Notes under the pieces: model-generated
Database searches by the model: none
Seen by the model: the letters and a program-made list of their open reading frames with translations, nothing else
Told to the model about the DNA's origin: nothing
In this document: piece by piece, positions 8,358 to 17,103 of the stretch
Layout of the letters: each line of letters opens with the position of its first letter
Position numbering within the stretch: the stretch's first letter is position 1
Source of the DNA: an uncultured Saprospiraceae bacterium
GTDB taxonomy: Bacteria; Bacteroidota; Bacteroidia; Chitinophagales; Saprospiraceae
Direction of reading: 5' to 3'
NCBI GenBank assembly: GCA_937942435.1
Contig: CALDEM010000024.1
Location: 1-48,828, forward strand
DNA length: 48,828 nucleotides
Made by a program: the position numbers and the translations under genes

Positions 8358-9227
8358 CTAAAAATTTATAATGTCTTGTGGGTTGATAGGTTGGCCATTA
8401 TGCCATAATTCAAAATGCAGGTGAGGTCCACTTGACAGTGTACCTGTATTTCCTATGATGGCGACAGCTTCCCCAGCTCGGACAAATGTACCTTTCTCTT
8501 TTAACAATAGCGAGTTATGCTTGTAAAATGACAAAATGTTGTTGCTGTGCTGGATGCCCACTGAGTACCCAGTCTCCAAGTCCCATCCAGAGCTAAATAC
8601 GATGCCATCCATCATCGCCAGTATAGGCGTCTTTGCTGGTGCAAGCACATCAACACCAAAGTGCTTGATGCCTGGATCAAACTCAGAACTTACGATACCT
8701 CCAACTGGGTGGTACACTGTCTGATCATTGATCGCTTTAAGCAAATCTATATCACCGATACTGGCTCCATCTTTTTCTCTTATTTCTGCAGGTCGGGCAG
8801 CACTGGCTTGGTTGACGATTGTTTCACTCGTGGTAAATGCCTCATTACTCAAGGGCGGAAGAGATCCTATCTCGGAGTCCGTGAGACCTGTGCCGAGTAA
8901 AGTTCTCATAGCACCTATGTAGGTAGACTGTGCATCTATCTGCACTGCCAGATCATCTACACCATTGATGAGTTCTAAAAACTGATGATTAGATTCTATC
9001 TGCCCGTATCCCGGGACTAATCTCTTTAGGGGTGTAAAAGCTAATAGACTGAATATCAGTCCACAAAGTAACAAGAGGACCACAGAAGTAGCGGCATAGA
9101 TACTACTCGGGGATAGATTGATAGACCTAACCTCAGAGAAGTCTTCGCTTCTATAGACCACTAATTTGTAGTCATCAGAACCTCCATCTTGATTCTTGGA
9201 TTTTTGCTCAGGCTTTTGACTCGACAC
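8358..9227 (-). CDS. M23 family metallopeptidase, membrane-anchored
   Basis: A 289-aa protein with a cytoplasmic N-terminus, one membrane helix (about 43-64), a polar periplasmic linker and a C-terminal LytM/M23 domain (about 173-289). The zinc site looks intact: His189 and Asp193 in KHFGVDV, and His269/His271 in GPHLHFELW. Such enzymes cut or organise peptidoglycan cross-links. The start is GTG; no in-frame ATG precedes the membrane segment, so GTG is preferred. It is first in a two-gene operon with the small HAD protein. Confidence 0.9.
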   Translation of the reverse strand: MSSQKPEQKSKNQDGGSDDYKLVVYRSEDFSEVRSINLSPSSIYAATSVVLLLLCGLIFSLLAFTPLKRLVPGYGQIESNHQFLELINGVDDLAVQIDAQSTYIGAMRTLLGTGLTDSEIGSLPPLSNEAFTTSETIVNQASAARPAEIREKDGASIGDIDLLKAINDQTVYHPVGGIVSSEFDPGIKHFGVDVLAPAKTPILAMMDGIVFSSGWDLETGYSVGIQHSNNILSFYKHNSLLLKEKGTFVRAGEAVAIIGNTGTLSSGPHLHFELWHNGQPINPQDIINF

Positions 9228-9330
9228 TTATACTGCTCTTATTAAAATATTTGCGGTCCTTTAGGTGTTATTCTTATGCTTATTATAACGGCATAAACGT
9301 AGCTTTTAGCGGCCATACATTTAGCGAAAG

Positions 9331-9338
9331 CAAAATTA
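9331..9338 (-). promoter_or_regulatory. Candidate -7 box of the M23 peptidase gene
   Basis: TAATTTTG on the minus strand is an exact TAnnTTTG match in the divergent spacer, giving a leader of about 98 nt. No -33 TTG is seen at the expected distance, so confidence is low. Confidence 0.35.
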
Positions 9339-9395
9339 TACTTTTTATCACTGACATATGGTCACTAGAAGTGTTTACAAATTAGTCTCAAAAAG

Positions 9396-12300
9396 ATGAA
9401 GTCTACATTACTCAGATGTACAGTTATATTCTCGTTACTCTTGATGTTATCTGCATGCGTAACTACCAAATCATCCAAGAAAGAGGCAGGATGGCTTAAG
9501 ACTAAGATGCATGATATGAATGCCCGATACAATGGCATCTTCAATGCAAAAGAGCTCTACAAAGCCAGTATCACGCAACTTGAAGGTGTCCATGAAGACA
9601 ACTTTAATCAGGTCCTGGATATTTATCCTTATGGTTCTGATAACGACCGAAAGTTAGTAGAAGAAAACATGGATATCGCTATCGAGAAGGTAGTTAAGGT
9701 GGCAGCGCTACATGAGCCCAGTAAGTGGGTTGATGATTGCTATGTGATCATGGGCAAAGCACAGTATCTCAAAGGGGACTATGAATCAGCTGAGGAAACC
9801 TTAGAGTACTTTGTAGAAGACTTCAACCCAAAAGACCCTACATCAAGGGTATATCAATCTCCTAATAGAAAGACAAGCTCAAAGGATCGCAAAAAGCAGC
9901 AGGCCAATGAGAGAAAAATCCAGCAAGAGGAGCGAGAAAAAGAGAAGAAAGAAAAAGAGAAAACGCGCAAACAAATAACTAAGGAGCGTGAGAAAGCAAG
10001 AAAACAAGCAGAGAAAGAAAGAAAACAAAGAAATAAGGACCGCAAGAAAGGTGTAAGGACGCCTCGAAAAACTGCTGAAGAAAAAGCGGCCGAAGAAAAA
10101 GCTGCTCAAGAAGCTGAAGCTAAGAAACAAGCTACTGTCGTAGCAAGTGTTGATAATGAGGTGCCCCTGGATCCAGATGAGGCTTACCTACAGCAGATAG
10201 CAGAAGAACAGAGAAAGAAAAAGAATGAAAAGATAGAGAAAGGAGATGTCGGTAACGGTGGATTTTTAAAACACAAGCCAGCCTATTATGAGGGCATGTT
10301 ATGGTTGACAAAAACACTTATCGCTCGAGAAAAATGGATAGAAGCGAACTACTTCTTGGACAAACTGGAAAACGAAGTAGGCGTCCTTGATAAAGTAAAA
10401 GAAGAACTCCCTACAGTAAGGGCAGACTACTTTCTACAACAAAAAGATTACGCTAATGCTACGTCAGCACTTGTCAATGCCATAGATCAATCGCCAGACA
10501 GAAAGCTCAAAGCCAGAATGGCATTCATCTTGGCGCAAGCCTATCAGATGAATGGTCAAGCTGCTGAGGCGCAAAAGGCATTTGCATCGGTAAAGAAGTT
10601 TAAGACTGGATATGAGATGGAACTCAATGCCGAGCTTAATCAACTTAAGAATGCATGGGTGGCTGGTACTTCTTCGAGCGCTGATATCACGAAAAAACTC
10701 GAAAGAATAGCGAGGCAAGATCGTAATCGCAACTATCTCGGTCCTATCTACTCCTCCATAGCAGAAGTCAAGTTGGTAGATGGTGACAACCCAGGTGCGA
10801 TGGAGTACTTCCAAAAAGCTCTAGCAAGTAGTGCATCTAACTCAGTCAAGTCTGATATCTACTATAGGTTGGGTACTTTATTCTTTGGACAAGAAGAGTA
10901 CAAATCAGCTAAGCTGTACTATGACAGTACTCTAGTTGTTATGGATGAAAAAGATCCACGCTTCAAGCCAACAGAGCGATATTCTGCGAGCTTAAAAGAC
11001 ATCGCTAAAAACTTAGATATCATATCCAATCAGGATAGCCTACTACGATTAGGATCCATGTCTGAGGATGAGCTTAACAGATTTGCAGAAAGCAAAGCTG
11101 AAAAAGAATGGAAGGCACAAAAAGAACTTGAAAAAGAAAAAGGAGGTGGCTTTGAAGCAACAACTTCCGTATTCTCTGCTGATAGCAAGTTTTTCGCATA
11201 CAACGAGACGATAAAGCAAAAAGGGAAAAGAGACTTCTTAAAGAGATGGGGCAGCAGACCACTTGAGGATAACTGGCGTCGATCTCAAAAATCTAGTAGT
11301 GTCTTTGATCAAGAGGACCTGGATGAAGTGGCTGTAGAAGAAACCATTCCAAATAGTGTTCTTCAGAAAGAGAAAGAGAAGATATTAAGAGGCATACCTC
11401 GTGATGCAAAGCAGCAAAAAGCAACCAATGACTTAATCGAGAAGGCAATGTTTGAACTCGGCACAGGGTTCAGGGCTTCGCTTAACAACTATGCTAAGTC
11501 TAACGAGTCTTTGCTTAAGTTGATCGAGAGATATCCTGACACTAAGAACAAAGCAGAAGCGATGTACTTCATACATCTCAACTTTGTAGATCTCGGTAAA
11601 GATCAGATGGCCGAAAGCTTCAAGACGAGACTGATCAGAGAGTTTCCAGATTCTCCATTTGCGGTATACTTAAAAAATCCAAGTGCTGGGACGGCTCTTA
11701 TCACAAAGGATCGCGAGATAGAGATCTACTATGAGGATACTTACAAGTTGTTTGAAAGAGGCGCATACCAACAGGCCTCAGATAGATTAGTGGCAGCTAA
11801 GAACAAGTTTGGCAGTAAGCATGATCTGGTTGCTAAGTATGAACTGCTCAATGCACTTTGTATCGGTAACCTAAAAGGTCAAAACGAATATATCAATGCC
11901 CTTCGAGGCGTCATCTTAAGATTTGATGGTACCGAGGAGCAGACATATGCGCGTGAGATGTTGCGCTTCTTAAGAGGTGATGAGGAGTCATTTAGTGGAG
12001 AAGATCTCTCAGAAGAAGCGTTAACTAAGTATACAATCGAAGATAAGAAGCTGCACTATGTAGTTGCAGTAGTCTATGATACCAATGGTGACCAGATCAA
12101 AGAGATCAAATCAAGCATCGACGAGTTTAACAAAGAAAGATATAGCGATAAGCGCTTAAGAGTCACTGGACTTGTGCTCAATAGAGAATCTAACTCTTAT
12201 GTCGTACTGATCAGAAGGTTCTCAGGCAAAGAAGATGCCATGATATACTATCGCGATGCTTCTACAAGGCGTACTGATTTTGTAGATCCAGAGACATTCT

Positions 12301-12413
12301 CATATGACATCTATGCTGTCAATCAGAAGAACTATCGTAAGATCATAGAAGAGAACAAGGTGGGCGCTTATAGGGCTTTCTTTGATAAGCAATATCTCGG
12401 TATCGGGAAGTAG
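9396..12413 (+). CDS. porW: PorW/SprE-type T9SS periplasmic TPR lipoprotein
   Basis: A 1005-aa lipoprotein (lipobox LSAC, Cys21) matching the gliding-motility/T9SS protein SprE of flavobacteria and PorW of Porphyromonas. The N-terminus (KTKMHDMNARYNGIFNAKEL, then KWVDDCYVIMGKAQYLKGDY) is the family signature. TPR-like helical repeats follow, for example AKARMAFILAQAYQMNGQAA and DIYYRLGTLFFGQEEYKSAK. The C-terminal segment KLHYVVAVVYDTNGDQIKEI to KVGAYRAFFDKQYLG is also family-typical. Known members are needed for T9SS export and link the trans-envelope motor to outer-membrane parts. Residues about 158-285 form a very charged Lys/Glu/Arg-rich insert. It stands alone on this strand, next to the M23 gene in divergent orientation. 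Confidence 0.88.
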   Translation: MKSTLLRCTVIFSLLLMLSACVTTKSSKKEAGWLKTKMHDMNARYNGIFNAKELYKASITQLEGVHEDNFNQVLDIYPYGSDNDRKLVEENMDIAIEKVVKVAALHEPSKWVDDCYVIMGKAQYLKGDYESAEETLEYFVEDFNPKDPTSRVYQSPNRKTSSKDRKKQQANERKIQQEEREKEKKEKEKTRKQITKEREKARKQAEKERKQRNKDRKKGVRTPRKTAEEKAAEEKAAQEAEAKKQATVVASVDNEVPLDPDEAYLQQIAEEQRKKKNEKIEKGDVGNGGFLKHKPAYYEGMLWLTKTLIAREKWIEANYFLDKLENEVGVLDKVKEELPTVRADYFLQQKDYANATSALVNAIDQSPDRKLKARMAFILAQAYQMNGQAAEAQKAFASVKKFKTGYEMELNAELNQLKNAWVAGTSSSADITKKLERIARQDRNRNYLGPIYSSIAEVKLVDGDNPGAMEYFQKALASSASNSVKSDIYYRLGTLFFGQEEYKSAKLYYDSTLVVMDEKDPRFKPTERYSASLKDIAKNLDIISNQDSLLRLGSMSEDELNRFAESKAEKEWKAQKELEKEKGGGFEATTSVFSADSKFFAYNETIKQKGKRDFLKRWGSRPLEDNWRRSQKSSSVFDQEDLDEVAVEETIPNSVLQKEKEKILRGIPRDAKQQKATNDLIEKAMFELGTGFRASLNNYAKSNESLLKLIERYPDTKNKAEAMYFIHLNFVDLGKDQMAESFKTRLIREFPDSPFAVYLKNPSAGTALITKDREIEIYYEDTYKLFERGAYQQASDRLVAAKNKFGSKHDLVAKYELLNALCIGNLKGQNEYINALRGVILRFDGTEEQTYAREMLRFLRGDEESFSGEDLSEEALTKYTIEDKKLHYVVAVVYDTNGDQIKEIKSSIDEFNKERYSDKRLRVTGLVLNRESNSYVVLIRRFSGKEDAMIYYRDASTRRTDFVDPETFSYDIYAVNQKNYRKIIEENKVGAYRAFFDKQYLGIGK

Positions 12414-12426
12414 CAAACAATATGCG

Positions 12427-12445
12427 CAATAGCACGTTGCTATTG
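12427..12445 (+). terminator. Hairpin after the porW stop codon
   Basis: A perfect 8-bp inverted repeat (CAATAGCA-cgt-TGCTATTG) starts 14 nt after the stop. There is no U-run, so it may be a weak terminator, an mRNA-end stabiliser or an attenuator before the DUF2911 gene. Confidence 0.4.
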
Positions 12446-12489
12446 TATCTACTGAAAAATTCACTTTTAACTATACAATTCATATTAAC

Positions 12490-13020
12490 ATGAAACACTT
12501 TATTTTACTTGTATTATTCGCAGGTTTTTCAGCTCTCAGTCTATCAGCTCAAAACATAGCTCCTAGTCCAGCAGGAAAGACTATACAGACTGTAGGACTT
12601 ACAGAGATCACTGTTGAGTACTCTCGTCCGGGCCTTAAAGGAAGAGCGGCGCTTAGCGATGGTAGCGCTCTAGCACCACTTGGTAAGTTATGGCGTACAG
12701 GCGCTAACGCTGCGACTAAGATTACGTTTGACAAAGACGTAAAGGTCGGCGGTCAAGCTGTTGCAGCAGGATCATATGCTATACTTACGATACCAGGAGC
12801 ATCTGAGTGGACTGTCAATCTTTATCCATATGAGGCAGGCAGCTGGAGATCTTACTCTGAAGCAAAGCCGGCAGTAAGTGCTAAAGCAGGTGCTGCGACT
12901 ATGGATTCTCCGATTGAGACATTCATGATCACGTTTGATGAGATCAAGGATGATTCTGCCGTACTCATCATGGGATGGTCTAACGTGGTTGCTGGATTAC
13001 CAATCATGGTCAATAACTAA
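12490..13020 (+). CDS. DUF2911 domain protein, exported
   Basis: A 176-aa protein with a cleavable signal peptide (cut probably after LSLSAQ, about residue 20) followed by one DUF2911 domain. Recognisable parts are the TVEYSRPGLKGR start, GKLWRTGANAATKITF, the VAAGSYAILTIPG strand and the end ILIMGWSNVVAGLPI. The family is common in Bacteroidota; its function is unknown and it is predicted to be periplasmic. It lies 76 nt after porW, separated by a hairpin, and is followed by a strong terminator. Confidence 0.88.
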   Translation: MKHFILLVLFAGFSALSLSAQNIAPSPAGKTIQTVGLTEITVEYSRPGLKGRAALSDGSALAPLGKLWRTGANAATKITFDKDVKVGGQAVAAGSYAILTIPGASEWTVNLYPYEAGSWRSYSEAKPAVSAKAGAATMDSPIETFMITFDEIKDDSAVLIMGWSNVVAGLPIMVNN

Positions 13021-13056
13021 GATCTAAAACTGCTCTTAGAGCATTTAGAAAGATAT

Positions 13057-13092
13057 AAAGTGATCTATACCAAGGTATAGGTCACTTTTTTT
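13057..13092 (+). terminator. Rho-independent terminator after the DUF2911 gene
   Basis: A 15-bp stem with one G-T wobble (13057-13071 with 13074-13088) and a 2-nt loop ends in a run of seven Ts. It lies 37 nt after the stop codon. Confidence 0.88.
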
Positions 13093-13180
13093 ATACCTAT
13101 TTCCATAGATCGAAATATGACGTTCGTCGAGGATTTGCTTGAAAAATCGATTTGCCCCAAGCATTAGTCTGACTTAGTTG

Positions 13181-13209
13181 TTGAAGAGGTGACCTTGAGC
13201 CCATATTTG
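13181..13209 (+). promoter_or_regulatory. Candidate promoter for the two tiny membrane ORFs
   Basis: TTG at 13181-13183 and CATATTTG at 13202-13209 (one mismatch to TAnnTTTG) are 18 nt apart. This would give a start site near 13215 and a leader of about 20 nt before the ATG at 13236. Confidence 0.35.
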
Positions 13210-13235
13210 TAGTGTACTTACAAAACAAAACAACA

Positions 13236-13373
13236 ATGATTACATCAACTTTAAATATCGAGAATATGAAAACTTCAACTAAAAACAATGTGGATCACTA
13301 CATCAGATTAGGCTTATTAATCACTGTATGTAGCTCTTATGCACTTATCTTAGTAGCATCATTGATGTCATAA
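13236..13373 (+). CDS. Tiny predicted membrane protein, 45 aa
   Basis: An ATG-started ORF of 45 codons. A polar, Asn/Thr/Lys-containing N-terminus of about 20 residues is followed by one hydrophobic helix (LGLLITVCSSYALILVASLM) that runs to the end. A second in-frame ATG at 13266 would give 35 aa. I do not recognise the family. It follows the DUF2911 terminator and a plausible promoter, and the next ORF begins 3 nt after its stop. The ORF is short enough to be chance, so it is offered as a candidate. Confidence 0.4.
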   Translation: MITSTLNIENMKTSTKNNVDHYIRLGLLITVCSSYALILVASLMS

Positions 13374-13376
13374 ATC

Positions 13377-13472
13377 ATGTGGAATAAGAGAAGAGTAAAG
13401 TTTCTTTTAGCCTTACTAGCTGTTGAGATAGTAGTTATATTAATACTTATCGTTACCGAAGTACTGATCTAA
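13377..13472 (+). CDS. Tiny predicted membrane protein, 31 aa
   Basis: ATG-started, with a basic N-terminus (MWNKRRVKF) and then one hydrophobic helix (LLALLAVEIVVILILIVTEV), a layout that fits the positive-inside rule. The start lies 3 nt after the stop of the 45-aa ORF and the stop lies 3 nt from the end of convergent ftsK. I do not recognise it. Hydrophobic runs arise easily in AT-rich DNA, so expression needs evidence. Confidence 0.38.
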   Translation: MWNKRRVKFLLALLAVEIVVILILIVTEVLI

Positions 13473-13475
13473 AGC

Positions 13476-16073
13476 TTACTTGTTGAGTATGTTCTCTTTG
13501 AGTGAGATCAGCTCCATCTCGCTGAAGTAAAGGACTTCGCGCGGTTTGCTGCCTTGAGCCCCTCCGACAACGCCTAAGGCCTCTAACTGATCCATGATAC
13601 GTCCAGCCCTGTTATAACCTAACTGTAGCTTACGTTGCAGCATAGACGTTGATCCATGCTGATTAATGACTACGAGATTAGCAGCATCCCAAAACATGTC
13701 ATCCAGATCAGATGCACTGATGCCCTTAGCGGATCCACCACTATCTTCTCCTACATACTCTGGTAAGAAGAACGGCTCCGCAAATCCTTGCTGCTCTCCG
13801 ATATGATCGACGATGCGCTCTACTTCTGGTGTATCTACAAATGCACACTGCAATCTCACAATGTTGCCTCCGACTGATAAGAGCATATCTCCACGGCCGA
13901 TCAGTTGATCCGCACCTCCAGAGTCTAAGATGGTTCTTGAATCAATCTTACTCGTTACCTTAAATGCCAGTCTCGCTGGGAAGTTAGCCTTGATTACACC
14001 TGTGATGATATTGACCGAAGGTCTCTGGGTGGCGATAATCAAGTGGATACCGACGGCACGTGCCAACTGAGCGATACGTGCGATCGGTAGTTCTACTTCT
14101 TTACCCGCGGTCATGATCAAGTCCGCAAACTCATCAATCACCAATACAATGAACGGCATAAATCTGTGGCCATTCTGTGGGTTGAGCTTACGAGCAATGA
14201 ACTTGTCGTTATACTCTTTAAGGTTACGTGCTCTTGCTTGCTTGAGCAGGTCATAACGCTCATCCATCTCCATACAGAGAGAGTTAAGCGTATAGATCAC
14301 TTTAGTGGTCTCTGTTACGATTGGCTCTTCTTCATTAGGCAGGTAAGCAAGGAAGTGTTTATTGATCTGACTATATGGGAAAAGCTCCACCTTCTTTGGA
14401 TCGATCAATACAAGTTTAACTTGGCTTGGATGCTTCTTATATAGGATTGATGATATGATGGCGTTGATACCCACTGACTTACCTTGCCCCGTTGCACCTG
14501 CTATCAACAAGTGGGGCATCTTAGCTAAGTCAGCGACAAATACTTCATTGGATATAGTCTTACCCAAAGCCAATGGAAGGTCCATCTTGGCTGTCTGAAA
14601 CTTTTCAGACTTGATCACCTCTTTGAAAGAGACAATCTGTTTTTTCTTATTAGGTACTTCTATACCGATGGTTCCCTTACCCGGGATCGGTGCGATAATA
14701 CGGATACCTAACGCTGAAAGGCTAAGTGCGATGTCATCCTCAAGATTCTTAATCTTGGAGATCTTAACTCCTGGTGCTGGTACGATCTCGTAGAGTGTAA
14801 CAGTCGGTCCGATCGTTGCTCTGATCTTGGTGATCTCTATCTTAAAGTTAAGGAGTGATCTGATGATCTGATCCTTGTTAGCTTCTAGTTCTTCTCTATC
14901 GATCTCTACCTTTTGATCAGCATATGCTTCTAGCAAATCTGCTGATGGCGGCACATACTTGGATAACTCTAATGTCGGATCAAATGGTTGATCATTGTGT
15001 TTTTCGTTTTCTTCTTGGATCCTTAATTCAGGCGTTACTTTCTCTCCTTCTGGTGCGATCTCAAGCGCGCTTTCAAGGATGCGTGATTCGATATCTGCTC
15101 TTGCTTTACTTGGCTTTACGCCAAATTCTTTAAGCTCTATCTCTTCAAATGGTTTCGCGTGATCATTGGATGGTTCGCCTACCATAGTATCAGGAAGCTC
15201 AAGCGTTAAATCGCTCGAACGTTCCTGTACAGGTAAACTTGGCTTAATAGCCAACTCGGTTTGTGGAATGGCCTCATCTTGGGCCAAAAATATGTCCTCG
15301 ACACTTCTTGGTCTAAGTGTCTTGGAATTTGGGTTGTTGGATGTCTCTTCTTGTGTCTTTGATGCGATTGATGTCTTCGACCTCTTTCTTGGTGCTTCTG
15401 TTACCTCATCTCCTTCGTCTCTTTTGAAATATTCTCCTATGTTAAAGCGAGCAAAAGATGGTAGCGAGATTGGTATACTCCCTTGTGGTATAGCCATCGG
15501 TAGTGCTTCCACTGATGGGTTAAATCTCCAGATCAACCAAGACACTACGGCGAAGATCAAGAAGATAGTTAATCCTACTTGTCCTACGAAGTTGGATAAC
15601 CAGTAACATATGTTGTTACCAAATGATCCACCCCAAGGGAATGAAGAGTTTTGAAATAAGAATGCACTCAATACAGCTATAAAACACATGCTCATAAAGG
15701 ACTTCTGAAAGAAGTCTAATGAGCTCAATAATGATATTCTCTTAATAAGACTATATCCAATCCGTATAAAGACTGGGATCAAAACAAAACTACCCACTCC
15801 AAATCCCCAGTAAAAGAAAAAATTAGAAGCTACAGCTCCTAATCTGCCTAACCAGTTGTTAACTGAGATAGAACTATCCATGAGAATGCTCCATGATAAG
15901 CTTAATACTTGATCTTGATCAGACTTCCAGGTGAATATGTAGGATATAAAAGCTATAGCCAGATACAAGGCAAAAAAACCAAACATGACACCTATGATCT
16001 TAGGTATCCTACGCTCAACCTTAGTCTTCGCTCCTTTCTTCTTCTTTTTCGTCGCCTTACTCTTGGTAGCCAT
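13476..16073 (-). CDS. ftsK: FtsK/SpoIIIE family DNA translocase
   Basis: An 865-aa septal DNA pump. It has a very basic N-terminus (KSKATKKKKKGAKTK), about four membrane helices (residues 27-185), a variable acidic and polar linker (about 215-375), then the RecA-like motor. Walker A is GATGQGKS at 526-533; Walker B lies in FIVLVIDEFADLIM. The C-terminal gamma winged-helix domain (STSMLQRKLQLGYNRAGRIMD) that reads chromosome-orienting sequences is present. It moves sister chromosomes apart at the division site and activates dimer resolution. It is complete and monocistronic, convergent with the tiny ORFs. Confidence 0.97.
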   Translation of the reverse strand: MATKSKATKKKKKGAKTKVERRIPKIIGVMFGFFALYLAIAFISYIFTWKSDQDQVLSLSWSILMDSSISVNNWLGRLGAVASNFFFYWGFGVGSFVLIPVFIRIGYSLIKRISLLSSLDFFQKSFMSMCFIAVLSAFLFQNSSFPWGGSFGNNICYWLSNFVGQVGLTIFLIFAVVSWLIWRFNPSVEALPMAIPQGSIPISLPSFARFNIGEYFKRDEGDEVTEAPRKRSKTSIASKTQEETSNNPNSKTLRPRSVEDIFLAQDEAIPQTELAIKPSLPVQERSSDLTLELPDTMVGEPSNDHAKPFEEIELKEFGVKPSKARADIESRILESALEIAPEGEKVTPELRIQEENEKHNDQPFDPTLELSKYVPPSADLLEAYADQKVEIDREELEANKDQIIRSLLNFKIEITKIRATIGPTVTLYEIVPAPGVKISKIKNLEDDIALSLSALGIRIIAPIPGKGTIGIEVPNKKKQIVSFKEVIKSEKFQTAKMDLPLALGKTISNEVFVADLAKMPHLLIAGATGQGKSVGINAIISSILYKKHPSQVKLVLIDPKKVELFPYSQINKHFLAYLPNEEEPIVTETTKVIYTLNSLCMEMDERYDLLKQARARNLKEYNDKFIARKLNPQNGHRFMPFIVLVIDEFADLIMTAGKEVELPIARIAQLARAVGIHLIIATQRPSVNIITGVIKANFPARLAFKVTSKIDSRTILDSGGADQLIGRGDMLLSVGGNIVRLQCAFVDTPEVERIVDHIGEQQGFAEPFFLPEYVGEDSGGSAKGISASDLDDMFWDAANLVVINQHGSTSMLQRKLQLGYNRAGRIMDQLEALGVVGGAQGSKPREVLYFSEMELISLKENILNK

Positions 16074-16280
16074 GGTACATATTAAATGAAACGCTAATAT
16101 ATTAACACTTTCAACATATTACAGAATTTTTTAACATATTAATCATTATAAATCAATCAGTTAGTGATCATCAGCAACGAATCCGCTATGATTCCTAAGT
16201 TCACTTTAAGGCGTAATGGTGCCTAAAATGACCTTTTGCCATATATGTACAGATCTAAGAATGAGAGAATTGAGCTGGAT

Positions 16281-16673
16281 TTATGACACAGCTCCTCGAT
16301 CAACGAATAGTAGGTAGAGTGTTTTACGATTGAGATAAGCCAAGATGAGCGAGCCTACAAATACTACTAAGGCAAGGGTAAAAAGTATGCCTCCATCATC
16401 TTTTACTACAATGCCCAGCTTTGTAAGGTGAAGGCCAATTGCTCCTACCATCAAGCCAACTCCCATCATCGCGCCAAATGCCGTATATCTGGGCATTAGC
16501 ATGAGTATGGCAGCTATGAGCTCCATAATACCGATGATGATCCTGCCTGGAGCGCCTATGCCCGCCTGATCGAATATGTAGACACTATCAGGATGTCCAG
16601 TAAACTTAAAGTACAAGGTCTGCAGTAATATACCTGCAACAACAATCCTTAAGAACCAATGGAGGTACTTCAT
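16281..16673 (-). CDS. DoxX-like integral membrane protein
   Basis: A 130-aa protein with four predicted helices, starting MKYLHWFLRIVVAGILLQTLYFKFTGHPDSV, the form seen in DoxX/DoxD-like proteins of Bacteroidota, followed by GIGAPGRIIIGIMELIAAILM. Family members are small membrane proteins with ill-defined roles in redox and quinone-linked processes or oxidative stress. No functional partner is adjacent; it points away from the MoeB-like gene. Confidence 0.8.
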   Translation of the reverse strand: MKYLHWFLRIVVAGILLQTLYFKFTGHPDSVYIFDQAGIGAPGRIIIGIMELIAAILMLMPRYTAFGAMMGVGLMVGAIGLHLTKLGIVVKDDGGILFTLALVVFVGSLILAYLNRKTLYLLFVDRGAVS

Positions 16674-17103
16674 CTTAAAATATTAATTGATAAAGCTAAG
16701 GATTAAGCTTGAGCCAACCTAAGATACTTTATACTACCCTCTCTAAGCATTTCCTGACAAGAGTAATCATCTGAAGTAACTAACGGACTTATCTTTTATC
16801 TACTCTTTGGATGCGGGGACAAGATTGACATTGATAAGGCCCCTACGATGTTATTTTCTCTTTAACTGCTCATTATACACTTGTACAGCTAGTAATAATC
16901 TCAGGATTAGGCCATCTCCTCTTAGCGATGGCATCTAAATCAAGTGCTTATTATATAACTATCCTCTCGAGTGAGATACTTTATAGATCCATCATGAGAC
17001 ATACTGAGCATTTTTGTCATTAGCAAGTAACCAAAAAACTCGGATCACTATATTATCTGGGCTGAAAGAAGGTACTTAGTATATATTTATCGTCAGATAA
17101 GAG
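16674..17103. other. Intergenic region, 430 nt, no gene recognised
   Basis: This is the longest gap in the window without a supported gene. It must hold the divergent promoters of the DoxX-like and MoeB-like genes, but no exact TAnnTTTG box was seen close to either start. The longest ATG ORF noticed is 31 codons (16928-17023) with no family character. An 11-nt match to the groES upstream inverted repeat (CTGACAAGAGT, from 16754) is present without its second half. Confidence 0.45.

Noticed and set aside
16928..17023. 31-codon ORF in the gap before the MoeB-like gene
   Set aside because: Too short, no hydrophobic or family pattern, no promoter at a suitable distance.
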